Positions 1 through 7,445 of a stretch of 42,732 nt of DNA are shown in pieces (the first letter of the stretch is position 1; each line of letters begins with the position of its first letter). The position numbers and the translations under genes are program-made. The notes beneath the pieces were generated by a model that worked only from the letters and a program-made list of their open reading frames with translations, did no database searches and was not told where the DNA came from. The stretch is from assembly GCA_047974165.1 (NCBI GenBank), contig JBKECB010000080.1, forward strand, positions 1-42,732, read 5' to 3'. Origin of the DNA: Lactovum sp047974165. GTDB lineage: Bacteria > Bacillota > Bacilli > Lactobacillales > Streptococcaceae.

Positions 1-261
1 ACTAAAATAAAGGCGATTGCAACTGCTGTAATGCCACAAGTGATCTCTTATTTCTTATCTACAGGATTTTATAGTTTAGAGTTAAATGTCCGTAACGCAG
101 CTATCTTGGGATATGTTGGAGCAGGTGGTATTGGTCAGTTAATTGCTGAAAAAATTGGCTGGAGAGAATATGATAAATTTGGAACTGTTTATATTTGCCT
201 TTTCCTTTTAATTTTATCTATTGAAGCTATCACACGGCATGTGAGAGGAAAGTTGGTTTAA
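1..261 (+). CDS. phnE: Phosphonate-type ABC transporter permease, C-terminal part
   Basis: This is the last 86 codons of an inner-membrane permease that the window edge cuts at its 5' end; the reading frame is open from base 1. It contains the conserved PhnE stretch with NAAILGYVGAGGIGQ (about residues 31-45 of the visible part), followed by a final hydrophobic helix and a short basic tail. The next gene repeats the same motif, so the transporter probably uses two different PhnE-like permeases as a heterodimer. The family imports phosphonates, phosphate esters or phosphite with a PhnC ATPase and a PhnD binding protein, which would lie to the left of the window. The exact substrate cannot be read from this fragment. 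Confidence 0.85.
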   Translation, partial: TKIKAIATAVMPQVISYFLSTGFYSLELNVRNAAILGYVGAGGIGQLIAEKIGWREYDKFGTVYICLFLLILSIEAITRHVRGKLV

Positions 262-262
262 T

Positions 263-1078
263 ATGAATAGTCTTAAAATTGAAGAACAATTAAAAAATGA
301 ACCTAATCATAAAGTTAGAAACTTCTTAATTACCTTTGTTGTCATTTTAGTTTTAGTTTGGGCATCAGATGTTTTAAAGTATAATGGCTTAACAAAGCAG
401 GGACAAATTATTGCTCAAGGTATTATCAAAGGAATTTTACATCCTAATACAGAAATCTTATTTTCCCTTAAAGATGTCGGAATTGCATGGTTGATTGTCG
501 AAACACTTGCCATTGCATTTTTAGGAACTATCCTAGGCTCAATCGTTTCTCTTCCTTTAGCTTTTTTAGCAAGTAAAAATATCGTTCCTAAATGGTTAAC
601 ACATTTAGTGATGTGTGGGATTATCATGATTCGTACAATCCCTGTCTTTATCTTAGGTTTAATGTGGATTCGAGTAACAGGACCAGGAGCATTTTGTGGC
701 GTTATGACAATGACAATATCTTCTATTGGAATGGTTAGCAAATTATTTATTGAGTTTATTGAAGATATTGATAATGGTGTCATTGAATTTCTAGACTCTT
801 CAGGAGCTACAAAATATCAAAAAGTTGTTTACGGGATTATTCCTCAGTTATCCAGTAATTTTATCTCTACAGCTATTTATCGTTTTGAAATCAATATAAA
901 AAATGCTGCGGTATTAGGGCTTGTTGGAGCAGGTGGTATTGGTTATCCTTTAATTTCAGCAATACAAAATAATCGATGGAGTGATGCAGGTGCTTATTTA
1001 TTTGGACTTGTTATCCTTGTTATTCTTGTTGAAATCTTCTCTACGAAGATTAGAAAGAAATTAGCGTATGGTGAATAA
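263..1078 (+). CDS. phnE: Phosphonate-type ABC transporter permease
   Basis: A 271-residue integral membrane permease of the PhnE family, translated one base after the stop of the previous permease. Hydrophobic segments occur near residues 20-40, 70-100, 110-135, 140-160 and 245-265. The cytoplasmic loop has the family pattern with SSGATKYQKVVYGIIPQ, the site expected to contact the ATPase, followed by NAAVLGLVGAGGIGYP. It pairs with the upstream permease to form the membrane channel. Its 3' end overlaps the following phosphatase gene by 11 bases, so import and intracellular dephosphorylation look coupled. Family and role are clear; the substrate (phosphonate, phosphate ester or a nucleotide-like compound) is inferred only from the neighbouring phosphatase. 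Confidence 0.9.
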   Translation: MNSLKIEEQLKNEPNHKVRNFLITFVVILVLVWASDVLKYNGLTKQGQIIAQGIIKGILHPNTEILFSLKDVGIAWLIVETLAIAFLGTILGSIVSLPLAFLASKNIVPKWLTHLVMCGIIMIRTIPVFILGLMWIRVTGPGAFCGVMTMTISSIGMVSKLFIEFIEDIDNGVIEFLDSSGATKYQKVVYGIIPQLSSNFISTAIYRFEINIKNAAVLGLVGAGGIGYPLISAIQNNRWSDAGAYLFGLVILVILVEIFSTKIRKKLAYGE

Positions 1079-2630
1079 TAACGAAAGTTTTTCCTTTAAT
1101 ATCCTTTTTACGAGTGATATACATGGTCATGTTTACCCTTATAAATACAGTGACTCTTCAGATGCAAATGAAGGATTCGCAAAAGTAGCCTCTGTTATTC
1201 AGAAATACCGGACAAAAAATAGTCTTGTCATAGATGCTGGAGATGTCATTCAAGGGAGTGTTTTAACAAGTTATCATAATAGTTTTACAGCTAACAGCCT
1301 TAATCCTATGGTAAAAGTTTTAAACACAATTTCTTATGATTATAATACTCTTGGAAATCATGATTTTAACTATGGGCGTGACTATTTAAAAAAATATACT
1401 GATGCCTTCAATGGCAGAACTTTAGTTAATAATATTTTTGAAGATGGAAAGACAATTTATCCTGCCTACCATATTCATTCTTTTGATAATGGCCCAAAAG
1501 TTGCAATTATTGGGACAACAACACAACATATCCCTATCTGGGAACAAGAGAAAAATATCAAAAACTTACAGTTTACAAATGCCTTTGAAGAGACCAAAAA
1601 AACTCTTAACTGGATACGAGAAAATGAAGAAGTTGATTTTGTAGTTGTTCTCTATCATGGTGGCTTTGAAAAAGATTTAGAGACAGGTCAAGAGCTTATT
1701 GGAGAAACGGGTGAAAATACTGGCTATCTCATGTTAGAAAATTTAGAGATAGATATCTTACTAACAGGTCATCAGCATCGTCTTTTATCAGGAACAAAGT
1801 TTAATACAACTTATGTTCAACCAGGCTATAAAGGAAGTCATCTTGCTAATATTGAGATTAATTTAGCTAAAAAAGATGGAAAATGGCAAAAAGAAAGCAT
1901 TCAACCTTTACTCATTGAAGTAGGAGAGATAAAAGCAGATGAAAATATCTTAGCTTTAAATTTAGAACTTGAAAAAAAAGCTCAAAAGTGGCTAGATATC
2001 CCCTTAGGTCATATTAAAGAAGGAAATCTTCTATTTAAAGATCCACTCAATGATCGTCTACATAAGCATAAACTTTTTGATTTTATCAACCAAATTCAAC
2101 TTGAAGTGTCAAAAGCAAGTATTTCTTGCTGTTCTTTAGGAAATGATGTTAAAGGATTTGAAGAAAATATTAGTTTACGTGATGTTGTTTCAACCTATAT
2201 TTATCCAAATACCTTATATATCTTATCTGTTTCTGGTCAGCAACTTTTAGAGGCCTTAGAAAAAAATGCAAGTTTCTTTGAAATAAAAAATAATAAAGTT
2301 GAAATTAGTAGTATTTATTTAAATCCTAAAGTTGAACTTTATAATTATGATGTTTTCTTAGGAATTGATTATACAATCGACCTAAAAGAAAGTATAGGTC
2401 AACGTGTAAAAGATGTAACTTATCAAAAGCAGGAAATTAACCCTAAACAACACTATGAGCTTGTTATGAATAATTACCGTGCCTGTGGTGGAGGTGGTTT
2501 TGATATGTTTCTTAATGCTGAAATTGTTCGAACAATTGAAATGAATATGGCAGATATCATCGCTGATTATATTAAGAAACACCAAGAAATCTCTATTCCA
2601 GAATATGATAATCTTATAATTAAGTATTAA
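1068..2630 (+). CDS. Cytoplasmic 5'-nucleotidase / cyclic-nucleotide phosphodiesterase (UshA family)
   Basis: A 520-residue two-domain metallophosphatase. The N-terminal calcineurin-like domain shows the metal-binding signatures TSDIHGH (about residue 15), DAGDVIQGS (about 57), LGNHDFNYG (about 97) and GHQHRLL (about 235). The C-terminal 5'-nucleotidase domain carries NNYRACGGGGFDMF near residue 470. Relatives release phosphate from 5'-nucleotides or 2',3'-cyclic nucleotides. Unlike UshA or most Gram-positive relatives it has no signal peptide, no membrane segment and no LPxTG anchor, so it should act in the cytoplasm. It overlaps the permease gene by 11 bases and ends the operon before a strong terminator. 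I infer that it processes the compound brought in by the transporter. Confidence 0.85.
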   Translation: MVNNNESFSFNILFTSDIHGHVYPYKYSDSSDANEGFAKVASVIQKYRTKNSLVIDAGDVIQGSVLTSYHNSFTANSLNPMVKVLNTISYDYNTLGNHDFNYGRDYLKKYTDAFNGRTLVNNIFEDGKTIYPAYHIHSFDNGPKVAIIGTTTQHIPIWEQEKNIKNLQFTNAFEETKKTLNWIRENEEVDFVVVLYHGGFEKDLETGQELIGETGENTGYLMLENLEIDILLTGHQHRLLSGTKFNTTYVQPGYKGSHLANIEINLAKKDGKWQKESIQPLLIEVGEIKADENILALNLELEKKAQKWLDIPLGHIKEGNLLFKDPLNDRLHKHKLFDFINQIQLEVSKASISCCSLGNDVKGFEENISLRDVVSTYIYPNTLYILSVSGQQLLEALEKNASFFEIKNNKVEISSIYLNPKVELYNYDVFLGIDYTIDLKESIGQRVKDVTYQKQEINPKQHYELVMNNYRACGGGGFDMFLNAEIVRTIEMNMADIIADYIKKHQEISIPEYDNLIIKY

Positions 2631-2632
2631 TT

Positions 2633-2667
2633 AAAAATAAAACTCTGAAAATCAGAGTTTTATTTTT
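2633..2667. terminator. Strong symmetric terminator after the phn operon
   Basis: A perfect 16-bp inverted repeat (2633-2648 with 2652-2667, loop AAA) with A/T runs on both outer flanks. It starts two bases after the phosphatase stop codon. It can end transcription from either side and isolates the dif/xerS locus from the operon on the left. Confidence 0.9.
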
Positions 2668-2713
2668 AATTTGAAACAGCATAGAAATCTCATCATTAAT
2701 ATATTATATTAAC

Positions 2714-2744
2714 ATCTTTCCGAAAAACTATAATTTTCTTGACA
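2714..2744 (+). other. difSL-like chromosome dimer resolution site
   Basis: A 31-bp stretch containing CCGAAAAACTATAATTTTC, which matches my recollection of the difSL site used by XerS in streptococci and lactococci. In that group the site lies immediately upstream of xerS, exactly as here. The arms are only weakly symmetric, which is known for difSL. Its last six bases are TTGACA, the -35 box of xerS. The site marks the replication terminus; gene orientation on either side agrees with forks meeting here. Confidence 0.85.
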
Positions 2745-2767
2745 AATATATATTTCTATGTTATACT
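2739..2767 (+). promoter_or_regulatory. xerS promoter, overlapping dif
   Basis: TTGACA at 2739-2744, a 17-base spacer, and TATACT at 2762-2767. Transcription should start at about 2774-2775, which is the A of the xerS ATG, so the mRNA is probably leaderless. The -35 box lies inside the dif site, so XerS bound to dif should compete with RNA polymerase. Confidence 0.8.
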
Positions 2768-2774
2768 TCTTTAT

Positions 2775-3830
2775 ATGAAACGCGAACAATTATTAATCAA
2801 TATTGAAAAATTAAAAGAAACAATGCCTAACTTTGTTTTAGATTATTATCAGTCTAAACTTGTTATTCCTTATAGCTTAAATACACTTTATGAATATTTA
2901 AAAGAATTTTCTCGATTTTTTAGCTGGATAAGAGATTCCAATCTTTCTGAAGAAATTAATCTAGAACTTTTGGAGAATTTATCAAAAAAAGATTTAGAAT
3001 CTTATATCCTTTATCTACGTGAACGTCCACGTTTAAATACTTATTCTCAAAAAAATGGTATTTCCCAAGCCTCAATTAATCGAACAATTTCAGCCTTATC
3101 AAGTCTTTATAAATATTTAACAGAGGAGGTTGAAGGGATTGATGGTGAGCCTTACTTCTACCGAAATGTTATGAAAAAAATACAGACACATAAAAAAAGT
3201 GAAACTTTAGCTGCTAGAGCTGAAAATATTAAATCTAAACTTTTTTTAGGTGATGAAAGTCAGGAATTTTTAGATTATATTAGTGAAGATTATGAGAAAA
3301 TTCTCTCCAATCGTGCAAAGTCAAGCTTCTTAAAAAATAAAGAAAGAGATCTTGCTATCATTGCATTGATGCTGGCTTCAGGAATTCGGCTTTCTGAAAC
3401 AGTCGGTATTGATCTTCGTGATTTAAACCTAAAAACGATGATTGTAGAGATCACACGAAAAGGTGGAAAACGTGATGCAGTTAATATTGCAAAATTTGCA
3501 AAGCCTTATTTAGAAAATTACGTCTTTATTCGTGAGAAACGTTATCTAGCTGAAAAGCAAGAGCAAGCTCTTTTTTTAACAGTATATGCAAAGCAAGCCT
3601 CACGAATTGATAATTCAAGTATTGAAAAGCTCGTTGGCAAGTACTCAACAAACTTTAAAGTTAGAGTTACACCTCATAAGTTAAGACATACTCTAGGAAC
3701 ACGGCTTTATGCTGAAACAAACTCTGAAGTTTTAGTCAGTCATCAGCTAGGACATGCATCGACTCAGGTTACTAATCTCTATACTCACATTGTTGATGAA
3801 CAACAAAAAAATGCTCTAGATAATTTATAA
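2775..3830 (+). CDS. xerS: Tyrosine recombinase XerS
   Basis: A 351-residue site-specific recombinase that resolves chromosome dimers at dif during division, working alone rather than as a XerC/XerD pair. The N-terminal SAM-like DNA-binding domain covers about residues 1-150. The catalytic domain shows R205 (ASGIRLSE), a lysine near 229-232 (RKGGKR), H301 and R304 (PHKLRHT), H327 (LGHAST) and nucleophile Y336 (NLYTH). The ATG at 2775 was chosen because an in-frame TTG at 2739 is the -35 box itself and there is no Shine-Dalgarno. Length agrees with XerS of lactococci (about 356 residues). The gene ends in a convergent overlap with recD2. Confidence 0.95.
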   Translation: MKREQLLINIEKLKETMPNFVLDYYQSKLVIPYSLNTLYEYLKEFSRFFSWIRDSNLSEEINLELLENLSKKDLESYILYLRERPRLNTYSQKNGISQASINRTISALSSLYKYLTEEVEGIDGEPYFYRNVMKKIQTHKKSETLAARAENIKSKLFLGDESQEFLDYISEDYEKILSNRAKSSFLKNKERDLAIIALMLASGIRLSETVGIDLRDLNLKTMIVEITRKGGKRDAVNIAKFAKPYLENYVFIREKRYLAEKQEQALFLTVYAKQASRIDNSSIEKLVGKYSTNFKVRVTPHKLRHTLGTRLYAETNSEVLVSHQLGHASTQVTNLYTHIVDEQQKNALDNL

Positions 3831-3837
3831 TCTAGAG
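3814..3837. terminator. Bidirectional terminator inside the overlapping xerS and recD2 ends
   Basis: Arms CTCTAGAT (3814-3821) and ATCTAGAG (3830-3837) with an 8-base loop. An A-run (3804-3810) on the left gives a U-tract for minus-strand RNA, and TTATTTTT on the right gives one for plus-strand RNA. The stop codons of both genes (3828-3830 plus, 3827-3825 minus) lie in or at the edge of the loop. Confidence 0.75.
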
Positions 3838-6185
3838 TTATTTTTAAATATTTCAAAGTCTTCTTCTTCTAATCCAATTAAGGCTGGAATCTCTAAGTCA
3901 TTGATTAAAGTCTGAGTGAGATAAAAATCTTTGGGTTGATCTTTTTTTATTTCTTTTATTTCAGGATTTTCTGTTAGTCTTTCTAAAAGAAAAGTATTAC
4001 GGTCTGTTCCCTTTCTAGAAACAGCAAGTTCAAAGGCTGAAATTTCTCCTAATAAAATAAGAGAGGATTTAGCACGTGTGATTGCTGTATAGAGTAAATT
4101 ACGCTGAAGCATTCGTGAGTAACTAGAAAGTAAGGGAACAATAACTGTTGGAAATTCAGAGCCTTGAGATTTATGAATAGACATGGCATAAGCAAGACGG
4201 ATATTTGCCCATTCTGAACGTGGATAAGATAATTCTTGGCCTTCAAAGTCGATACAAAGTTCATCTTGCTTGCTTTCAGAGTATTTTGCAGGAATAAGCT
4301 CAATAATTTTCCCTAAATCTCCATTAAATACATTTTTATCTGCTTGATTGACAAGCTGTAAGACTTTATCATTTTCACGAAAAGATGTTTCTAAATGAAT
4401 AAATTCAAGACCTTCTTCTAAAGGATTAAAAATATTTTGTAACTTTTTATTAACATTTGTAATTCCTGCCTGCCCTTTATACATTGGGATTAATACTTGG
4501 AAGTCAAAAGGGTCTTTTCCTTTATTTATCCAAGCTTTAGCAATTTTTCCAATAAGATCGGTTAATTGATAAGGAGAGCTTTCAAAGAAATTTCTATCCT
4601 TCTTCTTTTCACAAAAATCAGAAGGAAGTTGAGCATTCTTAATCTCATGAGCTAAGTTACTAATTGTAGAATCTTCAGATTGCCGGTAAATTTTATCTAA
4701 TTTAATGGATGGAATATCTTCAAAATTTAAAAGGTCAGTTAATATCTGTCCCGGACCTACTGAAGCAAGCTGATCTTTATCTCCTACGATAAGGATTTTC
4801 ATCTTCTTATCAATGGCTGAAAATAGTTTTTTTGCTAACCAAGTATCAACCATAGAAAACTCATCAACAATTAAAAGCTGTCCAGATAATTCATTGCTAT
4901 AATCCTCCTCACTATCCTCAGCTCCAATCCCTAATGTTCGATGTAAGGTTGCAGTTGGTAATCCTGTGAGTTCATTTAAGCGGCGACTAGCACGACCGGT
5001 AGGTGCAGCTAATACAAAAGGAAAAATTTCATTTGTATAACTTTTAGGGTCTAAACTTAACTTATGAAGTTGGGCATAAATCTCAAGAAATCCATTAATA
5101 ATTGTTGTTTTTCCCGTTCCAGGACCACCTGTTAATATAAAAATAGAATTTTCAATCGCATTTAAGATGGCATTTTTTTGAAAATCATCATAAGAAATCT
5201 TTAATTTTTCTTCTACTTTTTTTAATATCTTTTTAAAAGTCTTTTTATCTACTACTTCTTTAGGACGTTTTAAAAATTTTCTTAAAGAATTTGCAATTGA
5301 TTCTTCAGCATAAAAAAGACTGGGACTAAATATTTTCTCTTTATAGTTGATTAGTTTCTCTTCATTTATAAGATAAGAAAGTTCAGAGACTAATGATTTT
5401 TGAGGAATAATAACAGCTCTTGAACTCTCAAGCAAATCTTTACTAATAAGAAGGAGTCTTTCTTTATCAATATAACTATCTCCTGTTTGCTGTGAATAGT
5501 CAAAACAAGAATAAATTAATGCTGCTTGAAGACGAGTGGGACCTATTTCTGAAAAACCTTGCTCAAAAGCAATTTTATCTGCAAGATTAAATCCAATCCC
5601 TTCAATATCCTCAACAAGCTGATAAGGGTTTTCTTTTAAAATATCTAAACTTTGAGCCTTATAAGTTTTAAAAATACGAGCAGCAACTGTTCCTGATAGA
5701 CCTAAACTATAAAGTTTAGATAGGATTGTTTCAGTTCCAATATCTTGAGATAAATTTTTCAAAAATGAATTTTTCTTAGTTAAAGATAAAATAGAGCTTA
5801 GTTTCTCAGGTGCATCGATAATTGAAAGTATCGTGTCCTTAGGATAAAGATCAATAATTTTTTGAGCAGTTCCTTTTCCAATTCCAGGAAATTTACTTGA
5901 TGAGAGATAACTAATTAAACCCGCACTTGTATTTGTAGTTTCTTTTTTATAACTTAAAACTTTTAGTTGTTCTCCATATTTAGGATGACTTGTAATTGTC
6001 CCTGTAAAAGTATAATTTTCATCTTTGAAAACTTCAGCTATTGTTCCAGTTACAACAATCTCTGAATCTTCATATTCTTCATAATCTGTATCTGTAATCT
6101 GAAGGAGTAAAACTTTGTATAAATTTGCTTCATTACTAAAAAAGATTGCTTCTATTTTTCCTGTAAAATAAACTGTTGTATTCAT
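3825..6185 (-). CDS. recD2: RecD2 family DNA helicase
   Basis: A 786-residue superfamily 1B ATP-dependent 5'-3' DNA helicase, the RecD-like protein of bacteria that use AddAB or RexAB instead of RecBCD. An OB-like N-terminal region (about 1-85) is followed by helix-hairpin-helix repeats (PGIGKGTAQKI near 100, EGIGFNLADKIAF near 195). The motor has Walker A TGGPGTGKTT at 352-361, Walker B LLIVDEFSMVD near 438, GDKDQLASVGPG near 467, and C-terminal motifs AYAMSIHKSQGSEFP and YTAITRAKSSLILLG. The family is linked to DNA repair and to keeping replication forks intact. It overlaps the upstream YiiX-like gene by 4 bases and converges on xerS with a 6-base overlap. Confidence 0.93.
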   Translation of the reverse strand: MNTTVYFTGKIEAIFFSNEANLYKVLLLQITDTDYEEYEDSEIVVTGTIAEVFKDENYTFTGTITSHPKYGEQLKVLSYKKETTNTSAGLISYLSSSKFPGIGKGTAQKIIDLYPKDTILSIIDAPEKLSSILSLTKKNSFLKNLSQDIGTETILSKLYSLGLSGTVAARIFKTYKAQSLDILKENPYQLVEDIEGIGFNLADKIAFEQGFSEIGPTRLQAALIYSCFDYSQQTGDSYIDKERLLLISKDLLESSRAVIIPQKSLVSELSYLINEEKLINYKEKIFSPSLFYAEESIANSLRKFLKRPKEVVDKKTFKKILKKVEEKLKISYDDFQKNAILNAIENSIFILTGGPGTGKTTIINGFLEIYAQLHKLSLDPKSYTNEIFPFVLAAPTGRASRRLNELTGLPTATLHRTLGIGAEDSEEDYSNELSGQLLIVDEFSMVDTWLAKKLFSAIDKKMKILIVGDKDQLASVGPGQILTDLLNFEDIPSIKLDKIYRQSEDSTISNLAHEIKNAQLPSDFCEKKKDRNFFESSPYQLTDLIGKIAKAWINKGKDPFDFQVLIPMYKGQAGITNVNKKLQNIFNPLEEGLEFIHLETSFRENDKVLQLVNQADKNVFNGDLGKIIELIPAKYSESKQDELCIDFEGQELSYPRSEWANIRLAYAMSIHKSQGSEFPTVIVPLLSSYSRMLQRNLLYTAITRAKSSLILLGEISAFELAVSRKGTDRNTFLLERLTENPEIKEIKKDQPKDFYLTQTLINDLEIPALIGLEEEDFEIFKNNSRL

Positions 6186-6715
6186 TTTGATAACTTTCCT
6201 ATATATTGAATATTTTTTTGAGCCATTAAATCATTAGGATGACTTCCCCGTTCATTTTCAGGAATTTCCATCTTTAATTTTTCAAAATAATCTGACCAAA
6301 AAGAGCCGATAAATCTCATTTCTTTTTCCTTAAAAATTCCCTTAGGAAAAACTTCAACAAGTAACTCTGAACAATAATAAGCTTGATTTGACTTGATAAA
6401 ACTAAAGTTATAGGGACTAAATCTCCTCTTTTCCAATTGAGCTAAAATTTCATAAAAATCAACTTTTTCTATCAAGCGAAAAATATCAAAGTCTTTTTCT
6501 TCTTCGCTTAAAATAAAACTATCTAATCTTTCTAAACAAACTCCTTTTAGTGGAGAACTATGCCAAACATAAATCTCTTTTTCTTTTCTCTCAATCATTC
6601 CAATATGAGTATAAGTCTTCTTTTTTTCCTGTGAACTATTTAAAATGGCTTGATCGAAATCAGAAAGAGTTGAGGAACTTACGATAAAGTCACCAGTCTT
6701 TAAACTTTCTCTCAT
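6182..6715 (-). CDS. YiiX/YebB-like permuted papain-fold hydrolase
   Basis: A 177-residue protein with the layout of the YiiX/YebB group of the NlpC/P60 superfamily, in which the catalytic order is permuted. The motif KTYTHIGMIE (about residues 33-42) holds the likely histidine, and QAYYCSELL (about 131-139) the likely cysteine. The opening KTGDFIVSSS is also typical. There is no signal peptide, so it is probably cytoplasmic. Members are proposed peptidases, amidases or lipid-modifying enzymes; the substrate here is unknown. It overlaps recD2 by 4 bases downstream and trmL by 4 bases upstream, which points to translational coupling in a trmL-yiiX-recD2 operon. Confidence 0.75.
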   Translation of the reverse strand: MRESLKTGDFIVSSSTLSDFDQAILNSSQEKKKTYTHIGMIERKEKEIYVWHSSPLKGVCLERLDSFILSEEEKDFDIFRLIEKVDFYEILAQLEKRRFSPYNFSFIKSNQAYYCSELLVEVFPKGIFKEKEMRFIGSFWSDYFEKLKMEIPENERGSHPNDLMAQKNIQYIGKLSK

Positions 6716-7221
6716 TTTAACTTATCTTTTTCATAATGATGGATAGACTCAAGCCCACTAAAGTTTTGTTGCCGTAAAAGTTCATAAATCATAATTGCAG
6801 CACAATTTGAGAGATTTAAAGAACGAACATGCTCGTCATTCATAGGAAGGCGTAAGCATCTTTCCTTATAAAGGCGCATAAAATTCTCAGGTAAACCTGT
6901 ATCCTCACGTCCAAATATAAAATAAATATCTTCTTTTATTTGCTGATAATCAATCTCAGAATAAGTCTTTTCAGCAAATTTAGTAATTAAATAAAGAGCC
7001 TGCCCTTTACAAGTTTCTAAAAAATCTTCTAAATTTTTATGATAGCGAATATCTACCTTGTCCCAATAATCAAGCCCTGCTCTTTTTAAGTGTTTATCTG
7101 TAATTTCAAAACCAAAAGGCTCAATTAAATGCAACACTGTATTTGTAGCTGCGGCTGTACGTGCAATATTTCCTGTATTAAAATGAATACGAGGTTCAAA
7201 TAAAACAATATGATTTACCAT
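6712..7221 (-). CDS. trmL: tRNA (cytidine(34)-2'-O)-methyltransferase TrmL
   Basis: A 169-residue SPOUT-class methyltransferase that 2'-O-methylates the wobble base (C34 or cmnm5U34) of leucine tRNAs using S-adenosylmethionine. Family motifs are visible: FNTGNIARTAAATN (about 14-27) for substrate binding, FIFGREDTGLPE (about 97-108), and the knot region RLPMNDEHVRSLNLSNCAA (about 119-137). Length fits TrmL/YibK/CspR. It is the first gene of a trmL-yiiX-recD2 operon. No Shine-Dalgarno is present; a TGATAAAAT extended -10 box lies six bases upstream of the ATG, so the mRNA is probably leaderless. A terminated small RNA candidate sits just upstream. Confidence 0.93.
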   Translation of the reverse strand: MVNHIVLFEPRIHFNTGNIARTAAATNTVLHLIEPFGFEITDKHLKRAGLDYWDKVDIRYHKNLEDFLETCKGQALYLITKFAEKTYSEIDYQQIKEDIYFIFGREDTGLPENFMRLYKERCLRLPMNDEHVRSLNLSNCAAIMIYELLRQQNFSGLESIHHYEKDKLK

Positions 7222-7227
7222 TCTTCT

Positions 7228-7236
7228 ATTTTATCA
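7228..7236 (-). promoter_or_regulatory. trmL extended -10 promoter, leaderless layout
   Basis: On the minus strand TGATAAAAT is followed by six bases and then the trmL ATG. No convincing -35 box or Shine-Dalgarno is seen. The position gives the gene its own start, independent of the RNA that terminates just upstream. Confidence 0.55.
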
Positions 7237-7261
7237 AATTTTATAAGTATTTTTAAATAAT

Positions 7262-7360
7262 AAAAAAACTGAAAAGCTCGGAGTCAATTCTCAGCAAGCT
7301 TTTCAGTCAGCTTATAATTCACTTGGTTCAGAACAGGTTTGAACGAAATAAATTATCTAC
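7262..7360 (-). ncRNA. Candidate structured small RNA, about 100 nt
   Basis: A promoter and a terminator bracket about 100 bases with no open reading frame. Two hairpins can be drawn. The 5' hairpin has 11 pairs (including two G-U), one C-C mismatch, then GTTCA/TGAAC closing a 9-base loop AACCTGTTC. The 3' hairpin has arms CTGAAAAGCT and AGCTTTTCAG (7306-7297 and 7278-7269 in transcript order), with a further GAG/CTC pairing possible inside. It is followed by seven U residues. I do not recognise it as 6S, SRP, tmRNA, RNase P, T-box or a known riboswitch. It could be a free regulatory RNA or an attenuator ahead of trmL; the separate trmL promoter favours the former. Confidence 0.6.
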
Positions 7361-7367
7361 GTATTTT

Positions 7368-7396
7368 ATTCTATTATAAGATAAAGAATTTGTCAA
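7368..7396 (-). promoter_or_regulatory. Promoter of the small RNA candidate
   Basis: Minus strand: TTGACA (7396-7391), exactly 17 bases, then TAGAAT (7373-7368). The expected start is a purine at 7362 or 7360. The -35 box is a full consensus match, and the site lies downstream of the deacetylase stop codon. Confidence 0.7.
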
Positions 7397-7445
7397 GAAT
7401 AAACTCAATTCCATTCTCTTCTAAAAGAATTACAAGGTCAATATT

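Noticed and set aside
2739..2774. Longer XerS N-terminus starting at TTG 2739
   Set aside because: The TTG is the -35 box of the promoter and the end of dif, so it cannot be in the mRNA; homologous XerS proteins start at MKREQL.
7262..7360. Small RNA as SRP, 6S or tmRNA
   Set aside because: The expected SRP GGAAGCAGC-type tetraloop region, the long 6S hairpin and the tmRNA tRNA-like ends are absent.
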